Below, one piece after another: positions 17,543 to 26,494 of a stretch of DNA of 33,656 bases. The position numbers were made by a program, and so were the translations under genes. Numbering within the stretch: the first letter of the stretch is position 1; every line of letters begins with the position of its first letter. The DNA comes from an uncultured Eubacteriales bacterium (GTDB lineage Bacteria; Bacillota; Clostridia; Oscillospirales; Oscillospiraceae), in assembly GCA_905205195.1 (NCBI GenBank), contig CAJLCS010000016.1, positions 1 to 33,656 on the forward strand. Reading direction: 5' to 3'. Under the pieces are notes generated by a model. That model was not told the origin of the DNA. It saw only the letters and a program-made list of their open reading frames with translations, and did not search any database.

Positions 17543-18444
17543 GCGGCCACACCTCCCAGCGGTTTGGTCCGGGTCCATTTGGACAGATACGGCGTGAGAA
17601 TGTTCATAAACAGGATGGCGAAGGACACGCCCTCGGCGTAGGCGCCATAGAACCGGATCAGCACCGTCAGCAGTCCCGCGCCCACCCCGAAGAGAACCTT
17701 GCCCCAGGGGGTGCAGGGGGTGGTGGTGTAGTCCGTGGCCATGAAAACGGCGCCCAGCAGCAGTCCGCCGGAGAGAATCTGGGCCGGGGCGTCCTGCCCC
17801 AGCAGCAGACTCAGCAGAAACACCGTGCCCACGAAGCACACCGGCGTGTGCCAGGTAATCACCCGGCGCACCAGCAGATAGACAAAGCCGATCAGCAGCG
17901 CCAGGGCGCAGGTCTCACCCAGGCAGCCCCCGTGGCGGCCCAGCAGCAGCGTCAACAGGTCCACCTTTCCACCGGCGGCCATGACGGCCAGCGGCGTGGC
18001 GCCGGAGCCGAATTCCGGCGTGGCCCAGGCGGTCATGGAGCCGGAAAAGGCCAGAAACAGGACGATTCTGGCCACAATGGCGGGATTGGCGAAATTCTTG
18101 CCGATGCCGCCGAAAAGGCCCTTCACCGCCACCATGGCCACCAGTGCCCCGAACACCGCCTGCCACAGCGGGATGGACACCGGCAGGTTGAAGGCCAGCA
18201 GCACGCCGCTGACGGCGGCGGACAGATCCGACACCGTGTTCGGCCGTTTGCACAGCCGCTCGAAGCCCCACTCGAAGAACATACAGGCCGCTACGCACAC
18301 CGCCGTCACCAGCAGCGACCGCCAGCCGAAATGAATCACCGACGCGATCAGCGCGGGACACAGGGCAATCAGCACGTCCCCCATCACCGACCGGGTGGAA
18401 ATCTTCCCGTGCATATGGGGAGAACAGGATACCGTCAGATTCAT
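17539..18444 (-). CDS. rnfD: Rnf complex subunit D (membrane, covalent FMN)
   Basis: The 301-residue integral membrane protein starts with the typical SCSPHMHGKIST stretch and has around eight hydrophobic segments. GSGATPL at 146-152 is the FMN attachment motif of RnfD/NqrB. PNTVSDLSAAVSGVLLAFNLP and FANPAIVAR are family landmarks. RnfD is thought to couple electron flow to Na+ or H+ transport. It overlaps rnfC and rnfG by four bases each. Confidence 0.96.
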   Translation of the reverse strand: MNLTVSCSPHMHGKISTRSVMGDVLIALCPALIASVIHFGWRSLLVTAVCVAACMFFEWGFERLCKRPNTVSDLSAAVSGVLLAFNLPVSIPLWQAVFGALVAMVAVKGLFGGIGKNFANPAIVARIVLFLAFSGSMTAWATPEFGSGATPLAVMAAGGKVDLLTLLLGRHGGCLGETCALALLIGFVYLLVRRVITWHTPVCFVGTVFLLSLLLGQDAPAQILSGGLLLGAVFMATDYTTTPCTPWGKVLFGVGAGLLTVLIRFYGAYAEGVSFAILFMNILTPYLSKWTRTKPLGGVAA

Positions 18445-19802
18445 GTTGCCGCCTCCTTTTTGGCATCTTCCGCCGCTTTCCTGGCCTCGGCGGCGGCCTT
18501 CTGCACCGCTTTCCAGGCTGCCACCTGGGCCTTGGCCAGCTTATTGACCTGCACCAGCGGCCGGTTGGCGGGACATCCGTAGCTGCAGCAGCCGCATTCC
18601 ATGCACAGGTTCACCTTCAGCGCCGCCAGACGCTCCGTGTCGCCCCGCCGGTAGGCCGTCTCGATTTCCAGCGGCATCAGGTTGGCGGGACAGTGGGCCA
18701 CGCAGTTGCCGCAGCGGATGCAGGCCGTGGGGGCGGGCAGCGCCGCTGTTCCGGCGGTGAAGGCCAGAATGGCGTTGGTATTTTTCAGAATGGGCTGGTC
18801 CAGATCCGGCACGGCCATGCCCATCATGGGGCCGCCGTAGAGGACCTTGGCCGGTTCCTCGGTGAAGCCGCCGCAGGCGGCGAACACGTCGCCCATCCGC
18901 ATTCCGATGGGCACCAGCACGTTTTTCGGCTCCTTCACCGCCGTGCCCGCCACGGTGACGCATTTTTTCACCAGCGGCAGGCCGGTCCGGCAGTACCGGG
19001 CGATGGAGGAAATGGTGGTGCAGTTGAGCACGATGGCTCCGGTGTCCAGCGGCAGCTTGCCCTCCGGGACGATTTTGCCCATCACATGGTAAATCAGCAC
19101 CTTTTCGCCGCCCTGGGGATAGATGGCCGGCAGGGAACAGACGCTCATATTTTCCTCTTTCGCCGTCAGCGCCCGGTAGTGGCGGATACATTCGGGCTTG
19201 TTTTCCTCAATGCCGAAGACAATTTTCGGCACATGGAGGAACTTCTGCAGCAGGCGGCACCCGGCGATGACGTCGTAGTCATAGTCGATCATGGCCCGGG
19301 TGTCGGAGGTGATGTAGGGCTCGCACTCGGCGCCGTTGATGATGACGCACTTGATCTGGTCCAGATTCTTCACCGTCAGCTTCACCACCGTGGGGAAGCC
19401 CGCGCCGCCCAGACCCACCAGCCCGCTGGCCCGGACCGCGTCCAGAAAGTCCTGCATGGTGTCGAGCTTGGGCGGCTTCAGGCCCTCCCAGCGCTCGTCC
19501 AGCCCGTCGGATTCGATTTCGACGTACTGCATGGTCTTGCCCATGGTGTTGACCATGTCGCCCACCTTTTTCACCGTGCCGGAGACGCTGGCGTAGATCG
19601 GCGCGGAGACGAAGCCGCCGGCCTCGCCGATGAGCTGGCCGGTTTTCACATGGTCCCCTGCCTTCACCACGGGCCGGGCCGGTGCGCCGATGTGCATGGC
19701 CATGGGAATCACCACGCGGTCGGGCAGCGGCAGCTTCACGGCCTTGCAGTGGGCGGTGTCCTTGTGGCCCGGCACATGAATTCCGTGCAAATTGCGACTC
19801 AA
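18441..19802 (-). CDS. rnfC: Rnf complex subunit C (NAD+/FMN and Fe-S), TTG start
   Basis: The 453-residue soluble subunit reduces NAD+. It shows the N-terminal HIGAPARPVVKAGDHVKTGQ biotinyl-like fold, GLGGAGFPT for flavin/NAD binding (about 130-138), INGAECEPYI, and two ferredoxin motifs CIRCGNCVAHCP and CMECGCCSYGCP (about 360-410). The C-terminus is an Ala/Lys-rich helix. The start is TTG at 19802, decided by AAGGAGG at 19816-19810 with a 7-base gap; no ATG lies near the conserved N-terminus. It heads the operon rnfC-D-G-E-A-B, with four-base overlaps through rnfA. Confidence 0.95.
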   Translation of the reverse strand: MSRNLHGIHVPGHKDTAHCKAVKLPLPDRVVIPMAMHIGAPARPVVKAGDHVKTGQLIGEAGGFVSAPIYASVSGTVKKVGDMVNTMGKTMQYVEIESDGLDERWEGLKPPKLDTMQDFLDAVRASGLVGLGGAGFPTVVKLTVKNLDQIKCVIINGAECEPYITSDTRAMIDYDYDVIAGCRLLQKFLHVPKIVFGIEENKPECIRHYRALTAKEENMSVCSLPAIYPQGGEKVLIYHVMGKIVPEGKLPLDTGAIVLNCTTISSIARYCRTGLPLVKKCVTVAGTAVKEPKNVLVPIGMRMGDVFAACGGFTEEPAKVLYGGPMMGMAVPDLDQPILKNTNAILAFTAGTAALPAPTACIRCGNCVAHCPANLMPLEIETAYRRGDTERLAALKVNLCMECGCCSYGCPANRPLVQVNKLAKAQVAAWKAVQKAAAEARKAAEDAKKEAAT

Positions 19803-19825
19803 ACAGATTCCTCCTTATCGAGCGG

Positions 19826-19851
19826 CCGGAATCCGACCCGGCGGATTCCGG
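19826..19851 (-). repeat. Perfect 10-bp stem-loop in the rnfC leader
   Basis: CCGGAATCCG (19826-19835) pairs with CGGATTCCGG (19842-19851), loop of 6. It stands directly upstream of the rnfC ribosome binding site, with no T-tract, so it may stabilise the mRNA or mark a protein site. Confidence 0.7.
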
Positions 19852-19871
19852 TAAGACTCAAGTATAATCAT

Positions 19872-19899
19872 AGTATAGCATTTCACGCGAGAAAATCAA
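19872..19899 (-). promoter_or_regulatory. Promoter of the rnf operon
   Basis: On the reverse strand TTGATT (19899-19894) and TATACT (19877-19872) are 16 bases apart. The predicted start near 19865 gives a leader of about 60 bases that includes the stem-loop. Confidence 0.65.
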
Positions 19900-19954
19900 G
19901 TATTTTCTGGATTATGCGTGAAAACGATAACTTTTTACCAATAAAAGTTTATCG
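19881..19954. promoter_or_regulatory. AT-rich nested dyads between rnfC and the glycosidase gene
   Basis: TTTCACGC (19881-19888) and GCGTGAAA (19916-19923) form an outer dyad around an inner one, AGAAAAT (19890-19896) and ATTTTCT (19902-19908), which overlaps the rnf -35 box. A further imperfect dyad CGATAA..TTATCG spans 19925-19954. These look like operator sites; no regulator is identified. Confidence 0.5.
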
Positions 19955-20012
19955 ATATAGTTTTCTCTATAGAATTCCGCAGGAAATCGAAAATGTTTCG
20001 TTTCTGCTTGCG

Positions 20013-20041
20013 TTGACATTTCCGCCGGGGGATGGTACAAT
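20013..20041 (+). promoter_or_regulatory. Promoter of the GH39-like gene
   Basis: TTGACA (20013-20018) and TACAAT (20036-20041) are exactly 17 bases apart. Predicted start near 20048, 41 bases before the ATG. Confidence 0.82.
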
Positions 20042-20088
20042 CGGAAAAACCGGCGGCACCGCCGCCGAAACTTGATGAGGTGACTGCC

Positions 20089-21384
20089 ATGAAGCTTTCC
20101 GTTTCTCCCGATCTTGCCGCCGGGCGCATCAAGCCCATGAACGCGGTGAACAACGGCCCCTTTTACACCGAAAACGGCGACCAGAACGCCACCAACCTGC
20201 CGGCCTACCGGGCGGCCCGCATCCCCTTCGCCCGGACCCACGACGCTGCCATCTGCTACAGCTACGGCGGCAGCCACATCGTGGACGTGGTCAACATTTT
20301 CCCCGATTTTGACGCGGACCCGGAGGACCCCGCCGCCTACGACTTTACCCTGACGGACGAATACCTGCGCCACATCGCCATGGCGGGCACCGAGGTGTTC
20401 TACCGGCTGGGCAACGCCATCGAGCACTGGTCCAAGCACTACGGCATTCTTCCGCCGAAGGATTTCCACAAGTGGGCGGTGATCTGTGAACATATCATCC
20501 GCCATTATAATGAGGGCTGGGCCGACGGCCTGCACCTGAACATCCGCTACTGGGAAATCTGGAACGAGCCGGACCTGGAGGGCAAATGCTGGGGCGGCAC
20601 GGCGGCGGAATTCTACGATCTGTTCGTCGCGGCGGCCAAGCACCTGAAGGCCTGCTTCCCGGACCTGCACATCGGCGGCCCGGCGGTCTGCGGCTATAAT
20701 GAAAAGTGGCTGCGGCCCTTCTTTGAACGGCTGCGGGCGGAGCAGGTGCCGCTGGACTTCTATTCCTGGCACATTTACGCGGCAAAGCCGGAGGAAATGT
20801 CCCGCAATGCCCGGAAGCACCGGACGCTGCTGGACGAATACGGCTTCACGGCCACGGAGAGCATTCTCGACGAGTGGAATTATGTCCGCAGCTTTTGCGA
20901 CGAGGCCTGGATTTACAGCCTGAATCAGGAGCGGTCCATTAAAGGCGCGGCGTTTCTGGCGGCGGCCATGACGGAGTGCCAGAGCGCCCCGGTGGAGATG
21001 CTCATGTACTACGACGCCCGGATCGGCAGCGGCATGAACGGCATGTTTGACGACTGCGGCTACCGGACCCGGAAGGGCTACTGGCCCATCCGGATCTGGG
21101 GCGAGCTGCTGGAGATGGGCACCGCCTGCCGCGTCAGCTGCGACGTGCCGGATATCCGGGCCGTGGCGGCGGTGAAGGACGGCACCGTGGTCACCATGGT
21201 CAGCTACTTTACCGATGACGACGACGCCCTGCCCCGGGAATTCCGGGTGGAGCTGCCCGGGGACGTCATGCGGACGCTGTACCTGCTGGACGAAACCCAC
21301 GATCTGGCGCCGGTGAAGACGGTGGCCCCCGACGGCGGCTTCTGGCTGACCATGCAGCCCAACACCGTGGTGGTCATCAGATAA
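20089..21384 (+). CDS. GH39-like glycoside hydrolase, cytoplasmic
   Basis: The 431-residue protein resembles GH39 (beta-xylosidase/alpha-L-iduronidase clan A) enzymes. YWEIWNEPDLEG places the acid/base Glu at 160; ESILDEWNY places a likely nucleophile Glu at 262, both in the spacing expected of a clan A barrel. A short beta-type C-terminal part (about 350-431) follows. There is no signal peptide, so it probably acts on imported oligosaccharides. Substrate specificity cannot be read. The ATG has GAGG 8 bases upstream. It stands alone with its own promoter and terminator; no sugar transporter lies beside it. Confidence 0.8.
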   Translation: MKLSVSPDLAAGRIKPMNAVNNGPFYTENGDQNATNLPAYRAARIPFARTHDAAICYSYGGSHIVDVVNIFPDFDADPEDPAAYDFTLTDEYLRHIAMAGTEVFYRLGNAIEHWSKHYGILPPKDFHKWAVICEHIIRHYNEGWADGLHLNIRYWEIWNEPDLEGKCWGGTAAEFYDLFVAAAKHLKACFPDLHIGGPAVCGYNEKWLRPFFERLRAEQVPLDFYSWHIYAAKPEEMSRNARKHRTLLDEYGFTATESILDEWNYVRSFCDEAWIYSLNQERSIKGAAFLAAAMTECQSAPVEMLMYYDARIGSGMNGMFDDCGYRTRKGYWPIRIWGELLEMGTACRVSCDVPDIRAVAAVKDGTVVTMVSYFTDDDDALPREFRVELPGDVMRTLYLLDETHDLAPVKTVAPDGGFWLTMQPNTVVVIR

Positions 21385-21404
21385 AACACGCCAACACACA
21401 AAAA

Positions 21405-21442
21405 GCGGCCGCCTGGGAAAACCCGGACGGCCGCCGTTTTTT
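21405..21442. terminator. Shared terminator, GH39-like gene and glyS
   Basis: A GC-rich stem with one mismatch (21405-21417 with 21422-21434), loop AAAA, is followed by TTTTTTGCTTTTT on the forward strand; on the reverse strand the stem is followed by TTTTTGTGTG. It serves the two converging genes. Confidence 0.88.
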
Positions 21443-21450
21443 GCTTTTTC

Positions 21451-22878
21451 TTAAAACGCGCACTTTTCGGCGATGTAGGCCTTCAGCTCGCTGATGGGGA
21501 TCCGCACCTGCTCCATGGTGTCCCGATCCCGGACGGTGACGCAGTGGTCGGCGGGGGTGGTTTCGTCGCCCACGGTCTGAAAGTCCACGGTGATGCACAG
21601 CGGGGTGCCGATTTCGTCCTCCCGGCGGTAGCGCTTGCCGATGGAGCCGGTGTCGTCGAAGTCCACCATGAAGTCCTTCTGGAGCATATGGTAGAGTTCC
21701 TCGGCCTTGGGGGACAGCTTCTTGCTCAGGGGCAGAACCGCCGCCTTGAAGGGCGCCAGCGCCGGATGGAGATGAAGCACCGTCCGCACGTCGTTGTTGC
21801 CCTTCTTGTCCTGGCCCACCACTTCCTCGTCGTAGGCTTCGCACAGGAAGGCCAGCGCCACCCGGTCGCAGCCAAGGCTCGGCTCGATGACGTAGGGGAT
21901 GTAATGCTCGTTCTTTTCCTGATCGTAGTATTCCAGGCTCTTGCCGGAGGCCTCCTGATGGCGGCCCAGATCGTAATTGGTCCGGTCGGCAATGCCCCAC
22001 AGCTCGCCCCAGCCGTTGCCGAAGGGGAACTGATACTCGATGTCGGTGGTGGCCCGGGAATAGAAGGCCAGCTCCGCCGGCTCATGATCCCGCAGCCGCA
22101 GGCTTTCTTCCTTGATGCCCAGAGAAATCAGCCAGTTCTTGCAGAAGTCCTTCCAGTAGGCGAACCACTCCAGATCCGTGCCGGGCTGGCAGAAGAATTC
22201 GCATTCCATCTGCTCGAACTCCCGGGTGCGGAAGGTGAAGTTGCCCGGGGTGATCTCGTTGCGGAAGGCCTTGCCCACCTGGCACACGCCGAAGGGCAGC
22301 TTCTTGCGGGTGGTACGCTGGATGTTGGCAAAATTCACGAAAATGCCCTGGGCGGTTTCGGGCCGCAGATACACGGTGGAGGAGGAGTCCTCGGTGACGC
22401 CGATCTGGGTCTTGAACATCAGGTTGAACTTCCGGATGGGGGTGAAGTTGTGCTTGCCGCAGTTGGGGCACACCACATCGTCGTGGGCGGCCACGAAGGC
22501 ATCCATTTCCTCAAAGCTCATGGCGTCCACGTTGAAGTCCTTGCCGGAGGGGGCGGATTCGATGAGCTTGTCGGCCCGCTGCCGGGCACCGCAGGCCTTG
22601 CAGTCCACCAGCGGGTCGGAGAAGTTGCCCACATGGCCGGTGGTGACCCAGGTGGTGGGGTTCATCAGGATGGCGGCGTCCAGTCCTACGTTGTAGTCGG
22701 ATTCCTGGACGAATTTCTTCATCCACGCCTTCTTGACGTTGTTTTTGAATTCCACGCCCAGAGGGCCGTAGTCCCAGGCGTTGGCCAGACCGCCGTAGAT
22801 CTCGGAACCGGCGTAGACAAAGCCACGGTTCTTGCAGAGATTGACGATCATATCCAGTGTTTTTTCGCTGTTCTTCAT
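21451..22878 (-). CDS. glyS: Glycine--tRNA ligase (alpha2 type)
   Basis: The 475-residue class II synthetase charges tRNA-Gly. Visible are motif 1 (GLANAWDYGPLGVEFKNNV), a zinc-like Cys pattern (CKACGARQ, CPNCGKHN), motif 2 (FRNEITPGNFTFRTREFEQ), and motif 3 (EPSLGCDRVALAFL), then an anticodon-binding domain. Length fits the homodimeric form rather than the alpha/beta heterotetramer. The ATG at 22878 has GGAGG 8 bases upstream. The leader is only about 39 bases, too short for a T-box. Confidence 0.98.
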   Translation of the reverse strand: MKNSEKTLDMIVNLCKNRGFVYAGSEIYGGLANAWDYGPLGVEFKNNVKKAWMKKFVQESDYNVGLDAAILMNPTTWVTTGHVGNFSDPLVDCKACGARQRADKLIESAPSGKDFNVDAMSFEEMDAFVAAHDDVVCPNCGKHNFTPIRKFNLMFKTQIGVTEDSSSTVYLRPETAQGIFVNFANIQRTTRKKLPFGVCQVGKAFRNEITPGNFTFRTREFEQMECEFFCQPGTDLEWFAYWKDFCKNWLISLGIKEESLRLRDHEPAELAFYSRATTDIEYQFPFGNGWGELWGIADRTNYDLGRHQEASGKSLEYYDQEKNEHYIPYVIEPSLGCDRVALAFLCEAYDEEVVGQDKKGNNDVRTVLHLHPALAPFKAAVLPLSKKLSPKAEELYHMLQKDFMVDFDDTGSIGKRYRREDEIGTPLCITVDFQTVGDETTPADHCVTVRDRDTMEQVRIPISELKAYIAEKCAF

Positions 22879-22923
22879 AGGATAATCCTCCGAATTCTGG
22901 GTGAATTTTTCAAATAATACTTT

Positions 22924-22952
22924 ATTATACAGGGGCAAACCGGGAAAATCAA
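22924..22952 (-). promoter_or_regulatory. Promoter of glyS
   Basis: On the reverse strand TTGATT (22952-22947) and TATAAT (22929-22924) are exactly 17 bases apart, in the short gap after the plsC-like gene. Confidence 0.8.
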
Positions 22953-22957
22953 GAGCT

Positions 22958-23791
22958 TTATTCCGCCGCCACCTTGTCCGGCCCCAGATCCGCCGCCATC
23001 ATGGCGTGGACCCGCTCGCCGATCTCCACGGCGGTGACGCCCTTGAGCTGCTCGGCGGGAATCACGTCCAGCAGGTGCAGCTCCACGTCGGTATGGCGCA
23101 GGTGCAGGGCGTTGCGGAAAATATGCTGGGTGTTCTGCAGGGTGCAGACCACAATGGGTACCCCCGCCTTCTGGGCGATTTTGAACACGCCGCTGCGGAA
23201 CTTGTGCAGCAGCTTGTCCCGGCTGGTGTAGCCCTCGGGGAACACCGCCACGGACACCTCGTCGTCCTTCAGAAGCTGGATGCACTTGAGGATGGTTTTC
23301 AGGGCCTCCCGGTCATTTTCCCGGTTGATGGGCTGGCACATGATCTTGTGCATCAGCTTGCCGATGATGAGCATCCTGCTGTTTTCCCGCTTGGAGATGA
23401 AGGCCAGCTGGCTGCTTTTGAAGTAGGCCAACAGCGTCAGGGGGTCCATGTCGTTGAGGTGGTTGCACACCAGCAGAAACCGGCCGCTTTCCGGGGCCTT
23501 TTCCAGTCCCCGGGTGTGGACCCGGACCCGGAGAATGGTCATGACGGCGTCGATGTACAGGTATGCCAGCTTCCGGAAGAAGGGGCTGTCGTGCTCCTGG
23601 GGCTTATCCAGATGCACGGTGCAGCAGATCAGGTACAGCACGGCGAAGGCCAGCAGCGCCAGCGCCAGAAAGCTGCCCAGAAGGCTCACGGGCAGGACCC
23701 ACAGCCAGCTCAGGGACGAAAAAGCGCCGCCGGACAGGCAGATGCCGACGGAAATCAGAACGGACAGGACACAAATGACGGAAACAAGCAT
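22958..23791 (-). CDS. plsC: PlsC-like 1-acylglycerol-3-phosphate acyltransferase
   Basis: The 277-residue membrane protein has two N-terminal hydrophobic segments (about 3-20 and 30-57) and the acyltransferase domain with the catalytic motif H111LNDMD116 and FPEG at 184-187. PlsC enzymes add the second acyl chain to lysophosphatidic acid. Some similar proteins use other acceptors, so the substrate is not certain. GGAGG lies 8 bases before the ATG. It is divergent from an acyl-CoA synthetase gene, which suggests a fatty-acid and lipid theme. Confidence 0.88.
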   Translation of the reverse strand: MLVSVICVLSVLISVGICLSGGAFSSLSWLWVLPVSLLGSFLALALLAFAVLYLICCTVHLDKPQEHDSPFFRKLAYLYIDAVMTILRVRVHTRGLEKAPESGRFLLVCNHLNDMDPLTLLAYFKSSQLAFISKRENSRMLIIGKLMHKIMCQPINRENDREALKTILKCIQLLKDDEVSVAVFPEGYTSRDKLLHKFRSGVFKIAQKAGVPIVVCTLQNTQHIFRNALHLRHTDVELHLLDVIPAEQLKGVTAVEIGERVHAMMAADLGPDKVAAE

Positions 23792-23821
23792 GAAAATTCC
23801 TCCGAAACGGTGTTTCCCTCT

Positions 23822-23850
23822 ATTATATCGCCGCCGGACGGGGGAAACAA
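23822..23850 (-). promoter_or_regulatory. Promoter of the plsC-like gene
   Basis: On the reverse strand TTGTTT (23850-23845) and TATAAT (23827-23822) are 17 bases apart. Confidence 0.75.
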
Positions 23851-23881
23851 GGGGCGGCGGGAAGTTTTTTTGCCGGAACGC

Positions 23882-23910
23882 TGGAAATTTTCCCCCGGGA
23901 CTGGTATAAT
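23882..23910 (+). promoter_or_regulatory. Promoter of the acyl-CoA synthetase operon (extended -10)
   Basis: TGG directly before TATAAT (23905-23910) gives an extended -10; the -35 match TGGAAA at 17 bases is weak. Predicted start near 23917. Confidence 0.7.
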
Positions 23911-23964
23911 AACAAAGAATGACCGTCTTCCGGGCGGCATGAAACAGAAAGGAAAAGAGAAATT

Positions 23965-25686
23965 ATGGGTTTATCTGCTTCTGCGCCCTGGACGGCGTAT
24001 TACGGCAATATGCCGGTTTCGATTGACTACCCCCACAAGACCATGTACCAGATGATCGCGGCCACGGCGAAAAAGTACCCCGACCATACGGCCTACATCT
24101 TTATGGGCAAGAAAACAAGCTACGCCGCCTTCCAGCAGCGCATCGACGCCGCGGCCAAGGGCCTGACGGCCATGGGCATCGGTAAGGGCGACCGGGTGAC
24201 CATCTGCATGGCCAACACCCCCCAGGCGGTGGACTGCTTCTACGCCCTCAACCGCATCGGCGCCATCCCCAACATGATCCACCCCCTGTCCGCCTCTCAG
24301 GAAATCGCGTTTTACCTCAACGCCTCCCACAGCAAGGCCATCCTGACGCTGGACCAGTTCTACTGGAAGGTGGCGGAGATTGTGCCGGAGCTGAAGGAGC
24401 CCTGCACCATCCTGATTGCGAAAATCGCCGACGAGCTGCCCTTCCCCCTGAGCGTGGCCTATCCCCTGACGAAAAGCGCCCGGGCCGTGAAGAAGCTGCC
24501 CAAAACCGGCTTTACCCTGTGGACCGCCATGGTGGCGGCGGGCCGGAAGACGGCGCTGCCCAAGGGTACCGGCAAATATACCGACTGCGGCGCCATCCTC
24601 TATTCCGGCGGCACCACCGGCACCACCAAGGGCATTATGCTCTCCAACCTGAACTTCAACGCCCTGGCCCTGCAGACCATCGCCGCCTCGGGCTACCCCA
24701 ACGAGATTGCCAACATGAAGATGCTCTCCGTCATGCCCGTGTTCCACGGCTTCGGTCTGGGCATCGGCATCCATACCGCCCTGGTGGCCGGCGCCGCCTG
24801 CATTCTGGTGCCCCAGTTCAGCGTGAAAACCTACGCCGACATTCTGGTCAAGCAGAAGCCCAACCTGATTCCCGGCGTGCCCACCCTGTTTGAGGCGCTG
24901 CTCCGGGCCGACAGTCTGGACGGCGTGGACCTGAGCTTCCTGCGGGGCATCTTCTCCGGCGGCGACTCCCTGAGCCAGGAGCTGAAGAAGAAGGTGGACA
25001 ACTTCCTGAAGGATCACAACTGTTCCGAGCAGATCCGGGAGGGCTACGGCACCACCGAGTGCGTCACCGCCTCATGCCTGACCCCCAAGGATTATGCCCG
25101 GTCCGGCTCCATCGGCGTGCCCTTCCCCGATACCTATTATCAGATCGTCAAGCCCGGTACCACCGAGGAGCAGCCTGCCAATGTCGAGGGCGAAATCTGC
25201 ATTTCCGGCCCCTCCGTCATGATGGGCTATATGGATAACCCGGCGGAAACCGCCGAGACCCTCCGCAGCCACGGCGACGGCCGGATCTGGCTCCACACCG
25301 GCGACCTGGGCTATATGGATGCGGACGGCTTCGTCTACTTCCGCCAGAGAATGAAGCGGATGATCATCACCTCCGGCTACAACGTCTACCCCTCCCAGCT
25401 GGAGAACATCATCGACGGCAACGAGAAGGTGCTCCAGTCCTGCGTCATCGGCGTGAAGGATCCCTACCGGGTCCAGCGGGTGAAGGCCTTCGTGGTGCCC
25501 ATGCCCGGCGTGGAGCCGACGGAGGAACTGAAGAAGGAAATTCTGGACTACTGCTCCAGCCGGATTGCCAAGTACGCCATGCCCCGGGAGATCGAGTTCC
25601 GCAAGGAGCTGCCCAAGACGCTGGTGGGCAAGGTGGCCTACCGGGTGCTGGAGGAGGAAGAAGCCAACCGGACGCCGGAGGAATAA
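23965..25686 (+). CDS. AMP-forming acyl-CoA synthetase (fatty-acid-CoA ligase type)
   Basis: The 573-residue enzyme activates a carboxylic acid with ATP and CoA. It has the P-loop YSGGTTGTTKG (213-223), the EGYGTTE adenine motif, WLHTGDLGYMD, and KTLVGKVAYR with the catalytic Lys at about 556. These are the complete motifs of the ANL superfamily. The acyl group cannot be read from the sequence, but a long-chain fatty acid is the commonest role, and the divergent PlsC-like gene fits lipid metabolism. A GGAAAAGAGA site precedes the ATG. Confidence 0.9.
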   Translation: MGLSASAPWTAYYGNMPVSIDYPHKTMYQMIAATAKKYPDHTAYIFMGKKTSYAAFQQRIDAAAKGLTAMGIGKGDRVTICMANTPQAVDCFYALNRIGAIPNMIHPLSASQEIAFYLNASHSKAILTLDQFYWKVAEIVPELKEPCTILIAKIADELPFPLSVAYPLTKSARAVKKLPKTGFTLWTAMVAAGRKTALPKGTGKYTDCGAILYSGGTTGTTKGIMLSNLNFNALALQTIAASGYPNEIANMKMLSVMPVFHGFGLGIGIHTALVAGAACILVPQFSVKTYADILVKQKPNLIPGVPTLFEALLRADSLDGVDLSFLRGIFSGGDSLSQELKKKVDNFLKDHNCSEQIREGYGTTECVTASCLTPKDYARSGSIGVPFPDTYYQIVKPGTTEEQPANVEGEICISGPSVMMGYMDNPAETAETLRSHGDGRIWLHTGDLGYMDADGFVYFRQRMKRMIITSGYNVYPSQLENIIDGNEKVLQSCVIGVKDPYRVQRVKAFVVPMPGVEPTEELKKEILDYCSSRIAKYAMPREIEFRKELPKTLVGKVAYRVLEEEEANRTPEE

Positions 25687-25714
25687 GCGGCGTCCGCAGA
25701 CGGGAGGAATCGCA

Positions 25715-26494
25715 ATGAAAAAACCGAACATCGGGCCGCTGCCGCTGCTGATTCTGGGTCTGGGCGGCCTGGGCCTTGCCCTGCGGGTGTGGCTGTTTGC
25801 CGCGGCGGAGGACGGTAGCGGCCTGCTGAAGGCCGGCCATCCGGCGGCAGTGCTGATCTGGGCGGTGACGGCGGCGGCGCTGGCGCTGCTGCTGTGGCAG
25901 ACCCGGCATCTGGACAAAAAGCCCCGCCGGGGGCGGCTGTTTCCCCGGTCCCTTCCGGCAGCGGTGGGCTGCTGGCTGGTGGCGGCGGGCATTGCCGGTT
26001 CCTCCCTGTCCGTGCTGGCGGGGGGCAGCGACGCAGTGGGCATTCTCACCGGCGTGCTGGGCCTGCTGAGCGTTCCGGCGCTGATCCCGGCGGGACTGTG
26101 CCGGATGAAGGGCAAGCGGCCCTCGTTTCTGCTGTATCTGCTGCCCTGCCTGTACCTGACGGCCCGGCTGTTTTACCAGTACCGCCACTGGAGCGCCAAC
26201 CCCCAGCTGCAAAGCTTCTGCTTCCAGCTGCTGGCCTGCGTGGCGCTGGCGCTGGCGTCTTACCAGCGGGCGGCCTATGAGGTCCGGCTGGGCAATCACC
26301 GGGCCATGACCTTCTGGTCGCTGGCGGCGGTGTATTTCTGCTGCCTGTCGCTGAGCGGCGGCAGCGAGCCGCTGTTCTATCTGGCGGCGGGGGCATGGGC
26401 GCTGACGGCGCTGTGCCCGGCGTCCCGGCCCGAACCGGCGGCCCAGGAGCCCCCGGCGGTGCCTCAGCCGCCGGAGGAAGGCGCCGCGTCATGA
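25715..26494 (+). CDS. Unrecognised multi-pass membrane protein
   Basis: The 259-residue protein has about eight hydrophobic segments (near 8-30, 43-62, 79-102, 107-128, 137-155, 166-183, 197-213, 217-234) and a Pro/Glu-rich cytoplasmic-looking tail. I do not recognise a family or catalytic motif. GGGAGG lies 7 bases before the ATG. Its stop overlaps the cca start (ATGA), so it is cotranslated with that gene. Confidence 0.75.
   Translation: MKKPNIGPLPLLILGLGGLGLALRVWLFAAAEDGSGLLKAGHPAAVLIWAVTAAALALLLWQTRHLDKKPRRGRLFPRSLPAAVGCWLVAAGIAGSSLSVLAGGSDAVGILTGVLGLLSVPALIPAGLCRMKGKRPSFLLYLLPCLYLTARLFYQYRHWSANPQLQSFCFQLLACVALALASYQRAAYEVRLGNHRAMTFWSLAAVYFCCLSLSGGSEPLFYLAAGAWALTALCPASRPEPAAQEPPAVPQPPEEGAAS

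Noticed and set aside
22879..22923. T-box riboswitch for glyS
   Set aside because: The promoter leaves only about 39 bases of leader and no stem I or antiterminator is visible.
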